This document shows, one piece after another, positions 1-8,825 of a stretch of 64,000 nucleotides of DNA (within the stretch, counting starts at the first letter, position 1; each line of letters opens with the position of its first letter). Source of the stretch: Turicibacter sp. Lineage in GTDB: Bacteria; Bacillota_I; Bacilli_A; MOL361; Turicibacteraceae. The notes under the pieces are model-generated. The model worked only from the letters and a program-made list of their open reading frames with translations, ran no database searches and was not told the DNA's origin. Location of the stretch: assembly GCA_009780245.1 (NCBI GenBank), contig WRAJ01000006.1, forward strand, positions 1 through 64,000, in the 5' to 3' direction. The translations under genes and the position numbers were made by a program.

Positions 1-216
1 ATTCTAAAACCTTCGCGCCCAACCCGAAATCACAAACCACAACGCTTTCACAAGTTCGCTAACCACAACCGAAAACCCGCCCACGGAAGAGGACGATAGC
101 GTTTGGTTTTGCGAACTTTCAGCGTGATAGCCGATCCACAAACCACCGGTTACAGCACAAAACACAGCGCTTACACCGAAGCGTTCATCAGAAAAAAGCA
201 ACGTCTACCAACGCAT
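1..216. other. No confident gene at the window edge
   Basis: A TTG-initiated reading frame of 65 codons (201 down to 4, minus strand) has one hydrophobic stretch but a poor ribosome binding site and lies beyond the terminator of the nitroreductase gene. I do not recognise it and regard it as probably non-coding. Confidence 0.3.
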
Positions 217-249
217 CAAAAAAAGAGCCGCAACACTTTGCTAGCTCTT
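217..249 (-). terminator. Terminator of the nitroreductase gene
   Basis: On the minus strand AGAGC (248-244) pairs with GCTCT (228-224), with an inner GCAA/TTGC stem, and is followed by a run of T residues. It starts 9 bases beyond the stop codon. Confidence 0.7.
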
Positions 250-257
250 CACATCCC

Positions 258-803
258 TTATACAAATCGTAGTAAATCGTCCACTTCTTTGCGGCGTGGC
301 ATTTTCGGCTCCTCATCAGGGTAGCCGTACACAACCAACGATGCTACCTTTTCACCCTCTGGCAACGCCACCAACTCAGCGATCTTCGGCTCATCAATGA
401 CACCGAAAATACAAGTCCCAACGCCCTTCGCATGAGCCGCTAAGCAAAACGTCTGACACGCAATCCCTGCGTCAAACGACTCCCAACGCCCCGGATTTTC
501 GCTCGTTTCAATGTCGTACTTATCCGTGCGCCCGCTGCGGCCCTCAACAAAGCTAAGCACAGCCACCCCGCGCGCATTTTTCAGTGTCGCAATGTTATAA
601 GCAAAGCCTTTCACACCGTCCTCGGCAAACTTCGCAATCACCTCAGCGTCATCCACCAACGTCCAGCGCGGCGTTTGCGAATTCGTCCATGACGGCGCAT
701 GCCGCGTAATATCAATGATCTCTGTCATCACATCACGATCCACAACCTCGTCCTTATATTTCCTTATCGAGCGCCGCCCTTTAATCATTTCAATCGCTTC
801 CAT
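258..803 (-). CDS. Nitroreductase-family FMN flavoprotein
   Basis: A 181-residue protein, within the normal 170-220 residue range of the NAD(P)H-dependent nitroreductase/FMN reductase superfamily. The N-terminus MEAIEMIKGRRSIRKYK is the classic start of the family, with the RRSxRxY phosphate-binding motif for FMN; the C-terminal VVYGYPDEEP also fits. The start at 803 is chosen because AAGGAGAG lies 8 bases upstream; an upstream in-frame extension to 854 has no such signal. Substrate cannot be read from sequence. It is the last gene on the strand after mogA, separated by 73 bases that hold their own promoter-like element, so it is probably not a cofactor gene. Confidence 0.88.
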   Translation of the reverse strand: MEAIEMIKGRRSIRKYKDEVVDRDVMTEIIDITRHAPSWTNSQTPRWTLVDDAEVIAKFAEDGVKGFAYNIATLKNARGVAVLSFVEGRSGRTDKYDIETSENPGRWESFDAGIACQTFCLAAHAKGVGTCIFGVIDEPKIAELVALPEGEKVASLVVYGYPDEEPKMPRRKEVDDLLRFV

Positions 804-837
804 ACTAACACTCTCCTTACGTTTTATCATAGCCACC

Positions 838-843
838 ATTATA
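838..843 (-). promoter_or_regulatory. Promoter -10 for the nitroreductase gene
   Basis: TATAAT on the minus strand, 35 bases before the start codon, in the gap after mogA. The -35 box is weak, so the assignment rests on the -10 alone. Confidence 0.4.
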
Positions 844-876
844 CACGTTATCAAATAGAAAAGCTAGCGCAAATGC

Positions 877-1416
877 TTACATTTTGTTAATTGTGCTGAC
901 ATTATCAGAAACATCCGGCTCTGCACATTCACCTACTTCTTGTTGTAAAATCGCCAAACCATGATGAAGTGTTGGTAAGATAAAAGACAGGTTCTCTCTC
1001 ACTGCTTTTGGACTACCTGGCAGGTTAATGATGAGTGATTGTCCTCGAATGCCAGAGACACCACGCGATAGCATGGCTCTTGGTGTGATTTGCATACTGT
1101 GATGCCTCATTGCTTCGCTAATACCGGACACTTCTTTTTCTAAAATAGCCTTCGTTGCCTCTGGCGTTTGGTCACGTGGGGATAAGCCCGTACCTCCTGT
1201 TGTTAACACAAGTGCTATTTTTTGATAACAAGCGTGAAGCAACGTTTGTTTGATTGCTTGAAAGTCATCGCTAATCAGTTGATAAGAAACCACTTCATAA
1301 CCTGCTTCTTTGACCATTTTGCAAATAAGCTCGCCACTCACGTCTGTTTTGTTTTTGTCAGCTGACCGCGAGTCTGACACGGTCATCACCGCCACCGTTT
1401 TTTTATCTAAATCCAT
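877..1416 (-). CDS. mogA: MogA/MoaB molybdopterin adenylyltransferase
   Basis: Activates molybdopterin by adenylation before molybdate insertion by MoeA. The 179-residue protein has the MoaB/Mog fold signatures: VMTVSDSRS near the start, the substrate loop TTGGTGLSPRDQTPEA around residue 70, and INLPGSPKAV around 130. It overlaps the modA stop by 14 bases and has AGGAGGT 11 bases before the ATG, so it is translationally coupled. It is the last cofactor gene of the operon. MogA and MoaB are not separable by sequence in Bacillota; function is the same. Confidence 0.93.
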   Translation of the reverse strand: MDLDKKTVAVMTVSDSRSADKNKTDVSGELICKMVKEAGYEVVSYQLISDDFQAIKQTLLHACYQKIALVLTTGGTGLSPRDQTPEATKAILEKEVSGISEAMRHHSMQITPRAMLSRGVSGIRGQSLIINLPGSPKAVRENLSFILPTLHHGLAILQQEVGECAEPDVSDNVSTINKM

Positions 1417-2173
1417 GATCCGCTAGCACCTCCTGTCCAGTATCCGATAAAATGAAGCGATAAAATTCATAAGCGATGTCAAGCTGATTCTCTTGATTAA
1501 TTAACGCCAGATAGAAGGTTCCCACCACTTGATAGTGAGGGGGTAATGCAATAACGGTCACCTCACTTAATGTCTCTTCTGAAAGATCGGTTGCATAAAC
1601 AAATGTCGCATCACTTTCATTTAACATCACATAGAGCAACGCTTGCCTAACATTACTAGCACGTGAGACAACATTGCCTAAAACAGCCTCTCTGAATCCA
1701 GGATCATCACGATCAACGAGATGCAAGATGATATCGGTATAAATCCCAATTGGCACCTCATAACCGGCAAATATCAACGTTAACTCGTCATTCGCAAGAT
1801 CATAAATCGACGCAATCTCTGGCGTAGCGGTTACTAAAACAACCGGACTTTCAGCGAAACGCTCACTCTGATTGACCATACCAAGCTCGGTGAGCGCTTG
1901 AACGGGATCAAGATGCGCCGATAAAAACACGTCAACAGGGAAACCTTCCATGATTTGTTGTCGCAATTGATTGGAACCTGCAAAGTTCAGCCTGATCATA
2001 ACCTGTGGCTGTTCCGCCATAAATAAATCGGCTAATTCGGTCGCAACCTCTTGTAAAGAAGCAGCTGCAGATACATGTAATTCAACTTCCTCTGCACGAC
2101 CTTCACAACCGCTTAACAATGTAAGCATCAGGGGTAGTACGATAAAATAACTTACAAATTTTATACGTCGCAT
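1403..2173 (-). CDS. modA: ModA molybdate-binding lipoprotein
   Basis: Extracellular substrate-binding protein of the molybdate ABC importer. 256 residues, with a short signal peptide ending in a lipobox (TLLSGC, lipidated Cys at about residue 23) and the oxyanion-binding signature VSAAASLQEV directly after it. The start at 2173 has GGAGGGG 7 bases upstream; a longer in-frame N-terminus to 2287 would run through the MOSC gene and lacks a signal-peptide layout. Overlaps the MOSC gene by 13 bases. Partner genes modB and the ATPase lie 3-5 kb upstream in the same operon, separated by moaA and MOSC, which is an unusual split of the transporter. Confidence 0.93.
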   Translation of the reverse strand: MRRIKFVSYFIVLPLMLTLLSGCEGRAEEVELHVSAAASLQEVATELADLFMAEQPQVMIRLNFAGSNQLRQQIMEGFPVDVFLSAHLDPVQALTELGMVNQSERFAESPVVLVTATPEIASIYDLANDELTLIFAGYEVPIGIYTDIILHLVDRDDPGFREAVLGNVVSRASNVRQALLYVMLNESDATFVYATDLSEETLSEVTVIALPPHYQVVGTFYLALINQENQLDIAYEFYRFILSDTGQEVLADHGFR

Positions 2174-2592
2174 ATCATTACCCCTCCTACTCGCACAATG
2201 CCGCCCTTGACCACCTTCGCAAACACCCCGTTTGTTGGCATAATGCAATCCCCCATTTTGTGAAAGATGTGACAACGCACGTGGCAATCTTTTCCAATCT
2301 GGGTTATTTCAAGTTCAACGTCTTGGCATTTAAGCCTAGTTCCAACAGGCAGATTGACTAAATCGAGCCCTTCAACGATTAAATTTTCGCCAAATGCCCC
2401 GTCATGCACGTCTGCACCACGCGCGTTAAAATCAGCAATTGTTTCGTATGCCAACAGCGACACTTGGCGATGCCAGTTCCCAGCGTGGGCATCCTGTTCA
2501 ATGCCGTGGTCCGCGATGAATTTTGCCTCTTCGACATAGGTTTTCTGTGTTCCTTTTCTTTTACTGATGCAAATAGCTTTCACCACCGCCAT
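2161..2592 (-). CDS. MOSC-domain protein
   Basis: 143 residues forming a single MOSC domain, the beta-strand domain found C-terminally in Moco sulfurases and alone in many Bacillota Moco operons. Visible signatures are GIEQDAHAG near residue 35, GAFGENL near 70 and the conserved GKDCHVRCHIFH segment containing the Cys thought to carry sulfur. It probably handles Moco or sulfur for a molybdoenzyme. ATG at 2592 has GGAGG 7 bases upstream; only 4 bases separate it from moaA. Confidence 0.9.
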   Translation of the reverse strand: MAVVKAICISKRKGTQKTYVEEAKFIADHGIEQDAHAGNWHRQVSLLAYETIADFNARGADVHDGAFGENLIVEGLDLVNLPVGTRLKCQDVELEITQIGKDCHVRCHIFHKMGDCIMPTNGVFAKVVKGGIVRVGGVMICDV

Positions 2593-2596
2593 CTTT

Positions 2597-3565
2597 CTAA
2601 CCTCCAATTTGGATCATGCTTTTTAGCTCTTTATTTTCAACTTCTTGACCAAACAAATGCCTCTTCGGCTTCTCTTGTAAGGCCTCTAATATTTTTGCCT
2701 CCAAACAACCATCTGAAATAGCTTGCTTTAAATTAACACCGTGACTAAACGCTAAACAAGTTTTTAAAAACCCATCTGATGTCACCCGCATGCGATTACA
2801 TGTCTCACAAAAATGGCGACTCATGGCAGAAATAAAACCGACTTTCCCTTTAAAGCCCTCTACTTCATAATAGCGGGCTGGTCCATTTCCAAGGGGTTGC
2901 AAAAAAGGGGTTACCTCACCATAATGTTGCGTTAGCAGGTGCTTAATTTCTGCTTCTGATAATGCTGAAGTCGCCACTTGATTGCCCATTGGCATCTTTT
3001 CGATAAAGCTCACATTCGCCCGCGTATCTTTTGCCAGATTCACAAGTGAGCGTAAATCTGCCTCTGTCAAAGACGGGAGTAACACCGTATTAACCTTCAC
3101 TTTCTTAATCTGACTTTCTACAGCAGCCGTTACCCCTTTCAAAGCGTCTTCTAACCTACCAACCCGTGTAATTTCCGCATAATGTACGGGGTTTAAGGTG
3201 TCCAGACTAATATTGACACTGTCAAGGCCTGCCTTCACCAAATCAGCCATCGTCTCAGGTAGCTTAATCCCATTTGTTGTCAAAGTCACTTCTTCAATCC
3301 CTGTTAGTTTCTTCAAATCTTGAATTAGCGACATAATCTTAGGATAAAGCAACGGTTCACCACCTGTTAATTTCACTTTTTTAACCCCTAGCGTTGAAAA
3401 AACAGCTACGATTTCCTTTATCTCATCGTAAGTCAACTGCTCATGCGCTTTTAGACAGCTCACATTTTCATCTGGCACGCAATAACCACAACGTAGCTGA
3501 CAAAGATCCGTCAAAGACAACCGTATGTAGTCGATGTTTCTTCCGAAATTATCTCTCATCTTCAC
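2597..3565 (-). CDS. moaA: MoaA GTP 3',8-cyclase
   Basis: Radical SAM enzyme for the first step of molybdopterin synthesis, with MoaC. 322 residues with the N-terminal SAM cluster motif CQLRCGYC, TGGEPLLYP, and the second-cluster motif CETCNRMRVTSDG followed by KTC; the C-terminus ends in the conserved Gly-Gly needed for activity. Two starts are possible: GTG at 3565 (AAAGG 6 bases upstream) or ATG at 3559, which gives the more usual MxDNFGR start. Either overlaps the preceding fusion gene by 11-17 bases. Confidence 0.95.
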   Translation of the reverse strand: MKMRDNFGRNIDYIRLSLTDLCQLRCGYCVPDENVSCLKAHEQLTYDEIKEIVAVFSTLGVKKVKLTGGEPLLYPKIMSLIQDLKKLTGIEEVTLTTNGIKLPETMADLVKAGLDSVNISLDTLNPVHYAEITRVGRLEDALKGVTAAVESQIKKVKVNTVLLPSLTEADLRSLVNLAKDTRANVSFIEKMPMGNQVATSALSEAEIKHLLTQHYGEVTPFLQPLGNGPARYYEVEGFKGKVGFISAMSRHFCETCNRMRVTSDGFLKTCLAFSHGVNLKQAISDGCLEAKILEALQEKPKRHLFGQEVENKELKSMIQIGG

Positions 3566-5222
3566 TCAATACCTTTCGTTTAATCAGTGCCACTAGCGCA
3601 CGTACATCCGTTCGTTTAAACGTTGGAACCCCTTCGTGTTTAAACGCACCGTCCGTCACCACGGCAAGCAAATACTCAGGCAAACAGACCGAGTGTTCCA
3701 AAACAACTTCAATTTTAGGAAACGTTGACTGTTTCAACCCTTCAATCACAACTAAATCCATCTCATAAAAGTGGTGAAGCACGTCTTCAATCACCGTCTT
3801 TTTTTGACGCTTCATCAAAGCAAACTGTTCATCAGAGTAAATTAACGTCGCATCGCTACCCGCTTGTTGAAAGTGATAGGTATCTGTTCCGACATGATCA
3901 ATCTCAAACTCATGACCATCGTGCTTAATCACACCCACACGATAACCTTCCGCTTTAAACGCGCGAATCAACGTCGTAATCAACGTCGTCTTGCCACTAT
4001 TTTTAACACCACTCACACAAAAAACTGCTGGCTTTTTAACCTTTCGTAAATCGCTTTTCGTGTTCACATTCAGCAGCGTTTTATCACCAAAACAACTAAA
4101 TGATAAGGGAATATATTTCGTTTTTACCCGTGCTAACAATGCCATCATGTGGTAATTTTCCTCATTGATCATCTGCTTAATCGTCGGCAAAACTGACTTT
4201 CGATAAATCGCACAAAGCGGGTGAACCTTGTTCGTACTCCTCATCACAAACGCATCGTAATCCGAACTGATAAAGGCTGTCATAAACAGTAAAAGCTCTT
4301 TTTCAAAATACGGCATGTCCACGGCCCATACGAACAAATAGTCATTTTTGCAATGCTTTAAAGCACTATACAACCCACCAAGCGGGCCAATCCGCTCGGT
4401 TTCATCCACCACCACAGGAAAGGGGAGCGAATCATACAAGGTCGCATCTCGGGCCGAAATAAACACATCACTAAAATCGGATAACTCAGCGAGCGTCTTT
4501 TCGATAAAGGTCTGGTTTTCTAACTTCAAAAAGGCTTTTTGAAAGCCACCTAATCGCGACCCTTTTCCACCAGCCAAAATAGCAACACTGAGTCTCATTT
4601 CCTCGTTCTTGCCAATGCCTCGCTCAACAATCTTGCCTTGTTCGATTCGCAAAATGTGGTGACTCATCGCTTTCGCTTCCTCAATATCATGCGTGACTAA
4701 AATAGTCGGGATGTTTAACTGTTCTTTTAAATACGTACGGATTTTTAACCGCAATGCCGCATCCAAAGCGCTAAAAGCTTCATCTAAAAGTAACAACTGC
4801 GGATTACTCATCAACGTGCGAACAATGGCGACCCGCTTTGCTTCTCCGCCAGAAAGCTCACTAACGTGCTTGTTTAAATGTGGGCTTAATTCAAAAACAG
4901 CGATATATTCCTCAAGCTTTTCTTTGCTTTGTTGCCCGCGATACGTCATATTTTCAAGGACCGTTAAATGAGGAAACAAGGCGCTGTTTTGCTTGACGTA
5001 ACCAAAGCGACGTAAATGAACCGACACGTTCGTATAATCTTGTTCAGCGTGTTTAATCCAGCCTTCATCAAGTGGCAATAAGCCAGCAATGGCATCTAAA
5101 ATACTTGTTTTTCCAGCACCTGATTTTCCAATTAAGACGGTCATTTCACCTGCATGGACTTCAAAATCAACCGCAATCAAAAAAGTCTCACTCAGTTGCT
5201 TTCTAAGACGAAAATTAAACAT
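3549..5222 (-). CDS. ModC-MobA-MobB fusion (molybdate ATPase, MGD synthesis)
   Basis: One uninterrupted 557-residue frame holds three proteins. Residues 1-207 are a short ModC-type ABC ATPase: Walker A GKSGAGKT at 32, LSGGE at 123, Walker B LLLLDE at 143, H-loop His178; the usual C-terminal TOBE/Mop domain is missing. Residues 209-397 are MobA, which joins GMP to molybdopterin: LAGGKGSRLGGFQKA at 216. Residues 398-557 are MobB: Walker A GVKNSGKTT at 405 and VIKHDGH at 432. MobA-MobB fusions are known; fusion to ModC I consider unusual. Met209 would be a natural MobA start but the GAGG before it is only 2-3 bases away, so independent translation looks weak. AAGGAG precedes the ATG; ends overlapping moaA. 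Confidence 0.9.
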   Translation of the reverse strand: MFNFRLRKQLSETFLIAVDFEVHAGEMTVLIGKSGAGKTSILDAIAGLLPLDEGWIKHAEQDYTNVSVHLRRFGYVKQNSALFPHLTVLENMTYRGQQSKEKLEEYIAVFELSPHLNKHVSELSGGEAKRVAIVRTLMSNPQLLLLDEAFSALDAALRLKIRTYLKEQLNIPTILVTHDIEEAKAMSHHILRIEQGKIVERGIGKNEEMRLSVAILAGGKGSRLGGFQKAFLKLENQTFIEKTLAELSDFSDVFISARDATLYDSLPFPVVVDETERIGPLGGLYSALKHCKNDYLFVWAVDMPYFEKELLLFMTAFISSDYDAFVMRSTNKVHPLCAIYRKSVLPTIKQMINEENYHMMALLARVKTKYIPLSFSCFGDKTLLNVNTKSDLRKVKKPAVFCVSGVKNSGKTTLITTLIRAFKAEGYRVGVIKHDGHEFEIDHVGTDTYHFQQAGSDATLIYSDEQFALMKRQKKTVIEDVLHHFYEMDLVVIEGLKQSTFPKIEVVLEHSVCLPEYLLAVVTDGAFKHEGVPTFKRTDVRALVALIKRKVLSEDER

Positions 5223-5228
5223 AGGCCC

Positions 5229-5993
5229 TTACTCCTTTGACAAAAAATGAACACTAACGAGCACAATGCCAGCGATGATAAACATGATAAATGATAAAAA
5301 CAAAGCATGATGAACGTTGGTTTCAAGTGCACTAAAAATAGCAAGTGGTAGCGTCTGGGTAACGCCTGGCAAATTCCCAGCGAACATCATCGTCGCACCA
5401 AATTCCGCTAAACCCCGACTCCACGCCATTAACAAAGAGACCAGAATCCCTTTCTTAGCAAGTGGTAGACTGATACGAAAAAAGACCTTTCTCGCATCAT
5501 CACCGAGCAATGCGGCTGTTTGTTCCAGTTCAGGATCAACTTTTGAAAATGCCAAACTACAGCCATTAATAAAGAGGGGTAACGAAACAAACACAAAGGT
5601 AAGCATAACCGCTAAACTAGAAAAGCTTGTGCGAATCCCTAGGCGTGCTAACTGTTGACCAATAAAACCGTGGTTACCGTATGTGAACAACAATAACAAA
5701 CCAATCACAGCAGGTGGCAAGATTTGCGGCAGGTTGAGAAGAGAATCAAGAACCGATTTAAACCGAAACGTGGAGCGTGCCATGTAATAACCAGCAGGTA
5801 TCCCCACTAAAATAACAACGACCATCGAAATAAAACTACTAACTAAACTGACCCTTAAACTCGCCCAAATAAGCGCTGGGTTTAAGTTACTCAACACTAG
5901 AAAGTCATATCGAAGCGCAAAATTTAAAAACGGAAGCGACAAAAACACGAGTGCAACAAAATAACTTAATTTGAAAAAAATTTTATTTTTCAT
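5229..5993 (-). CDS. modB: ModB molybdate ABC permease
   Basis: Membrane subunit of the molybdate importer, 254 residues with about six hydrophobic segments and the permease coupling motif ([19 protein letters not shown] then [17 protein letters not shown]), the latter typical of ModB/CysTW. It ends 6 bases before the ModC-containing fusion gene that should power it. ATG at 5993 overlaps moaC by 11 bases; a GTG at 6017 has a slightly better AGGTGG but adds a non-typical N-terminus. Confidence 0.92.
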   Translation of the reverse strand: MKNKIFFKLSYFVALVFLSLPFLNFALRYDFLVLSNLNPALIWASLRVSLVSSFISMVVVILVGIPAGYYMARSTFRFKSVLDSLLNLPQILPPAVIGLLLLFTYGNHGFIGQQLARLGIRTSFSSLAVMLTFVFVSLPLFINGCSLAFSKVDPELEQTAALLGDDARKVFFRISLPLAKKGILVSLLMAWSRGLAEFGATMMFAGNLPGVTQTLPLAIFSALETNVHHALFLSFIMFIIAGIVLVSVHFLSKE

Positions 5994-6462
5994 AAGAGAA
6001 CTCGCCACTTTTCCCACCTGACTTATAAGCTAGATGAACATCCGTGATGGTCATTTTTTTACACATGGCTTTGCACATGTCGTAAATGGTTAACAATGCG
6101 ACGTTGACCCCAGTCAAAGCTTCCATTTCGACACCGGTTTTGTGATCAACTTTCACTGTGCAAATTGCCTGAATCATATGCTGCTCAAAATCAAGCTCAA
6201 AATCAATGCGACACTCGCTAATGAACAGCGGGTGACACAGCGGAATTAAATCGGACGTTTTCTTCACCGCCATGATGCCAGCTAACCTTGAAACACCAAG
6301 GACATCGCCTTTTTTATTGCTACCCGCTTTAATTTGTGCCATGATTTCTGAATTGACGTGGATGTTTCCTTTGGCAATCGCAATGCGTTCCGTAACTGGT
6401 TTTTCAGTAACGTCCACCATCACCGCTTCCCCAGCTTCGTTGAAATGTGTTAATTTGCTCAT
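5983..6462 (-). CDS. moaC: MoaC cyclic pyranopterin monophosphate synthase
   Basis: Second step of molybdopterin synthesis, converting the MoaA product into cPMP. 159 residues, full length. Key MoaC stretches are [21 protein letters not shown] (from about residue 60), the HPL that follows, and [18 protein letters not shown] with the catalytic Lys/Asp region. AGAGGTG lies 8 bases before ATG. Confidence 0.96.
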   Translation of the reverse strand: MSKLTHFNEAGEAVMVDVTEKPVTERIAIAKGNIHVNSEIMAQIKAGSNKKGDVLGVSRLAGIMAVKKTSDLIPLCHPLFISECRIDFELDFEQHMIQAICTVKVDHKTGVEMEALTGVNVALLTIYDMCKAMCKKMTITDVHLAYKSGGKSGEFSYEK

Positions 6463-6477
6463 TTAAATACACCTCTT

Positions 6478-7689
6478 TTAGTCAAGCATGACGACGTTGA
6501 CACTCATGCCTTTTTCAAGTTTTGGTGAGCCTTCAGGGATGTCGATAAAACAATTACAATCTAGCATACTTGATAAAACAGAAGAAGCATGCTTAGACGT
6601 TGGCAGAAAAACTTCGCCTGCTTGATAATAAGCTCGGATAAAACGGCGACGCTTACTTACTTTTAAAAAATCATGCCTCAAAATGGCTGTTATACGCTCA
6701 TGAAATGCTCCTTTTTGATGCATGAAGGCTTTACAAATTGGCTTTACTAGCAATTCGAAATTAGTTAAAGAGGCAAACGGATTGCCTGAAAGACTCAAGA
6801 TGAGTTTATCGTAGTAGCAACTAGCTAATACAGGTGTGCCAGGTTGAATATCGACTCGCCAAAAAAGTTGCTTTGCCCCTAGCGCTACGATGACATCGTG
6901 CATAACGTCTTTTTCTCCGACTGATACGCCACCAGTTGTGACAATGATATCGACTTCATTGATCCACGAATCAATCACTTCACAAATCGGTTTTGTCAAG
7001 TCAGGCAGTTGTTTGATGACGTGTGTTCGTACCTGCAACTCTTTCAATCTTCCTAGCAACATAAATTGATTGCTATTGTAGATTTGCCCTTCTTTAAGAG
7101 GCTTTCCTAATTGAGCTAATTCATCGCCTGTGCTCAATAAGCCTACTTTTAATGGTTGCAAAACAGTGACAGTTTCAATGCCAATACTTGCTATGATTCC
7201 TAAATGAATGGGTGTTAATGGGGTATGCTTGGCGATGATCCATTCACCTTTTTGAATGTCTTCTCCTTTTTTACCGTAGTTGGTATAGGGTTGGATTTCT
7301 GTGTAGATTTCAACAACCTCTTCACCACCATCCGTGTCTTCTTGCCGAAGAACCGCATCGTAACCGTCTGGGATCGGTGCACCTGTCATAATCCGAAGCA
7401 CATGGTTTGCTTCCAATTCGCATGGATGGGCATTCCCTGCTGAAACTTCCGCAGCTACTTGTAGCTTCAAAGGTGTCTTTTGGGTTGCACCTTTAGTAAG
7501 TGTTGATTTAACGGCATAACCATCCATCGCTGAACGATTAAAGGTTGGCACATCAATCGGAGCGTATAAATCTTCGGCAAGAAAATAGCCGAGTGCTTTT
7601 TGCAACGGTATTTGCATCGTTTTTTGCTGTGGCTTCACATGTGCTCGTAAGATCCTGAGTGCTTCTTCTAATTCAATCGGTTTTGTCAT
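6478..7689 (-). CDS. moeA: MoeA molybdopterin molybdenumtransferase
   Basis: Inserts molybdate into adenylated molybdopterin. 403 residues, the usual MoeA length, with PTFNRSAMDGYAV near residue 50, IMTGAPIPDGYDAVLRQEDT near 100, STGDEL near 190 and TTGGVSVGEKD near 250, then NPFASLTNFE. It lies 15 bases after the molybdopterin-binding gene and 15 bases before moaC. Confidence 0.96.
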   Translation of the reverse strand: MTKPIELEEALRILRAHVKPQQKTMQIPLQKALGYFLAEDLYAPIDVPTFNRSAMDGYAVKSTLTKGATQKTPLKLQVAAEVSAGNAHPCELEANHVLRIMTGAPIPDGYDAVLRQEDTDGGEEVVEIYTEIQPYTNYGKKGEDIQKGEWIIAKHTPLTPIHLGIIASIGIETVTVLQPLKVGLLSTGDELAQLGKPLKEGQIYNSNQFMLLGRLKELQVRTHVIKQLPDLTKPICEVIDSWINEVDIIVTTGGVSVGEKDVMHDVIVALGAKQLFWRVDIQPGTPVLASCYYDKLILSLSGNPFASLTNFELLVKPICKAFMHQKGAFHERITAILRHDFLKVSKRRRFIRAYYQAGEVFLPTSKHASSVLSSMLDCNCFIDIPEGSPKLEKGMSVNVVMLD

Positions 7690-7703
7690 CTGAATCGCCT
7701 ACC

Positions 7704-8732
7704 TTAGCTTTTCCCAAATTCACAATGGGGAAATGTACACGCCTGGCACTTTAAGCATAAACCGCCATGCCCGAGCTGTGCGATCTCCATCATTGTAATG
7801 GTATCCTGGGCTAAAATGCGTGGTAATATCAAATCAAAGCTTGTTGTACTCGCATACATGACACAACCCGGCAAACCAAGCACAGGTGTCCCATCGTCAA
7901 AGTAGCCGATCAGTAACATAGACCCGGGCAAAACCGGTGCACCATAGGTTAGAATTTCTGCACCTGCTGCTTTGATTGCCGTCGGTGTTACATCATCCGG
8001 ATCAACGCTCATCCCTCCGGTACAAAGAATCAACTCGGCCCCTTGCTCGCGAAATTCAGCGATCGTCTGTTTGATTATTTCCACATCATCAGGGACTACT
8101 TTATGAAGATCGATTTGCAAGTCATAATCGGCCAATTTTTCTGCGATTACCGGCGTAAACGTATCTTGAATTCGCCCGTGATAAATCTCGTTCCCGGTTG
8201 TGATGACTCCGACTTTAAAAGTGTGAAATGCTTTGATCTCAAGGAGGGGAACGCCAGTAGAAAGGGTTGTGACAGCACTCATTTTTGCTTTTTCAATCAC
8301 AAGCGGAATAATGCGCGTGCCAGCGATTTTATCACCTTTTTTAATGACAGTATTGTTGTGACGCGTGGCGATAATGAGGTTCCCTAGCGCGTTGATTTGG
8401 TACAATCGCTGCGTATCAACCTTAAGCAAACCACGGGCACGGGCAATGACTTCAATCTTCCCCTCGTGAACGGCAGTCGCAGCCATGGCATTTGAACTGC
8501 CAGCACAAGCATCGTATAAAATTTCTGCCGCCTCATTTTCATGCATCCTATTCTCATCCATTTCATAAATATATAGATGATCCTTGCCAACTGAAAGCAA
8601 TTTTTCGATATCGCCTTCTTGGATAATATGCCCTTTTTTAAATAGCACACCGGCTTTGACATCTTTAATAATCTGAGTAATATCGTGACTTAACGTATGA
8701 CCGACTGCATCCACTGTTTTAATTTTTTTCAC
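7704..8732 (-). CDS. Molybdopterin-binding MoeA-like protein with Cys-rich tail
   Basis: First gene after the riboswitch. 342 residues; the N-terminal half follows the pattern VGHTLSHDITQI...FKKGHII...LSVGKDHLYI, the C-terminal half is a MoCF_biosynth domain (TGNEIYHGRI, CTGGMSVDPDDVTPTAI, PGSMLLIGYF). It ends in CLKCQACTFPHC, a candidate Fe-S or Zn site absent from MoeA. Members of this family accompany molybdoenzymes in Clostridia and Bacilli, function not settled. The GTG at 8732 is chosen because GGAGGT lies 9 bases upstream; the longer frame to 8777 would run into the terminator hairpin. Confidence 0.85.
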   Translation of the reverse strand: MKKIKTVDAVGHTLSHDITQIIKDVKAGVLFKKGHIIQEGDIEKLLSVGKDHLYIYEMDENRMHENEAAEILYDACAGSSNAMAATAVHEGKIEVIARARGLLKVDTQRLYQINALGNLIIATRHNNTVIKKGDKIAGTRIIPLVIEKAKMSAVTTLSTGVPLLEIKAFHTFKVGVITTGNEIYHGRIQDTFTPVIAEKLADYDLQIDLHKVVPDDVEIIKQTIAEFREQGAELILCTGGMSVDPDDVTPTAIKAAGAEILTYGAPVLPGSMLLIGYFDDGTPVLGLPGCVMYASTTSFDLILPRILAQDTITMMEIAQLGHGGLCLKCQACTFPHCEFGKS

Positions 8733-8754
8733 TTTGCGATGACCTCCAACGATA

Positions 8755-8810
8755 TAAAAAATCGTCAATCTGCCCATTTAAGAAATGCTTAAAAAGGCAA
8801 ATTAACGATT
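8755..8810 (-). terminator. Intrinsic terminator of the riboswitch expression platform
   Basis: On the minus strand a 15-base arm (8810-8796) pairs with 8774-8760, two positions being G-U pairs, and is followed by TTTTTT. It sits between the aptamer and the first operon gene, only 23 bases before the start codon, where a termination switch belongs. Confidence 0.75.
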
Positions 8811-8825
8811 GCTAATCTATTTCAC

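Noticed and set aside
1403-2287. Longer ModA start at 2287
   Set aside because: It would run antisense-free through the MOSC gene and place a non-signal sequence before the signal peptide; the internal ATG has a good ribosome binding site.
4550-4620. Frameshift or sequencing error joining modC to mobAB
   Set aside because: The frame is continuous and both flanking domains are complete; the internal ATG has a poorly placed ribosome binding site, so I kept a fusion, with doubt noted.
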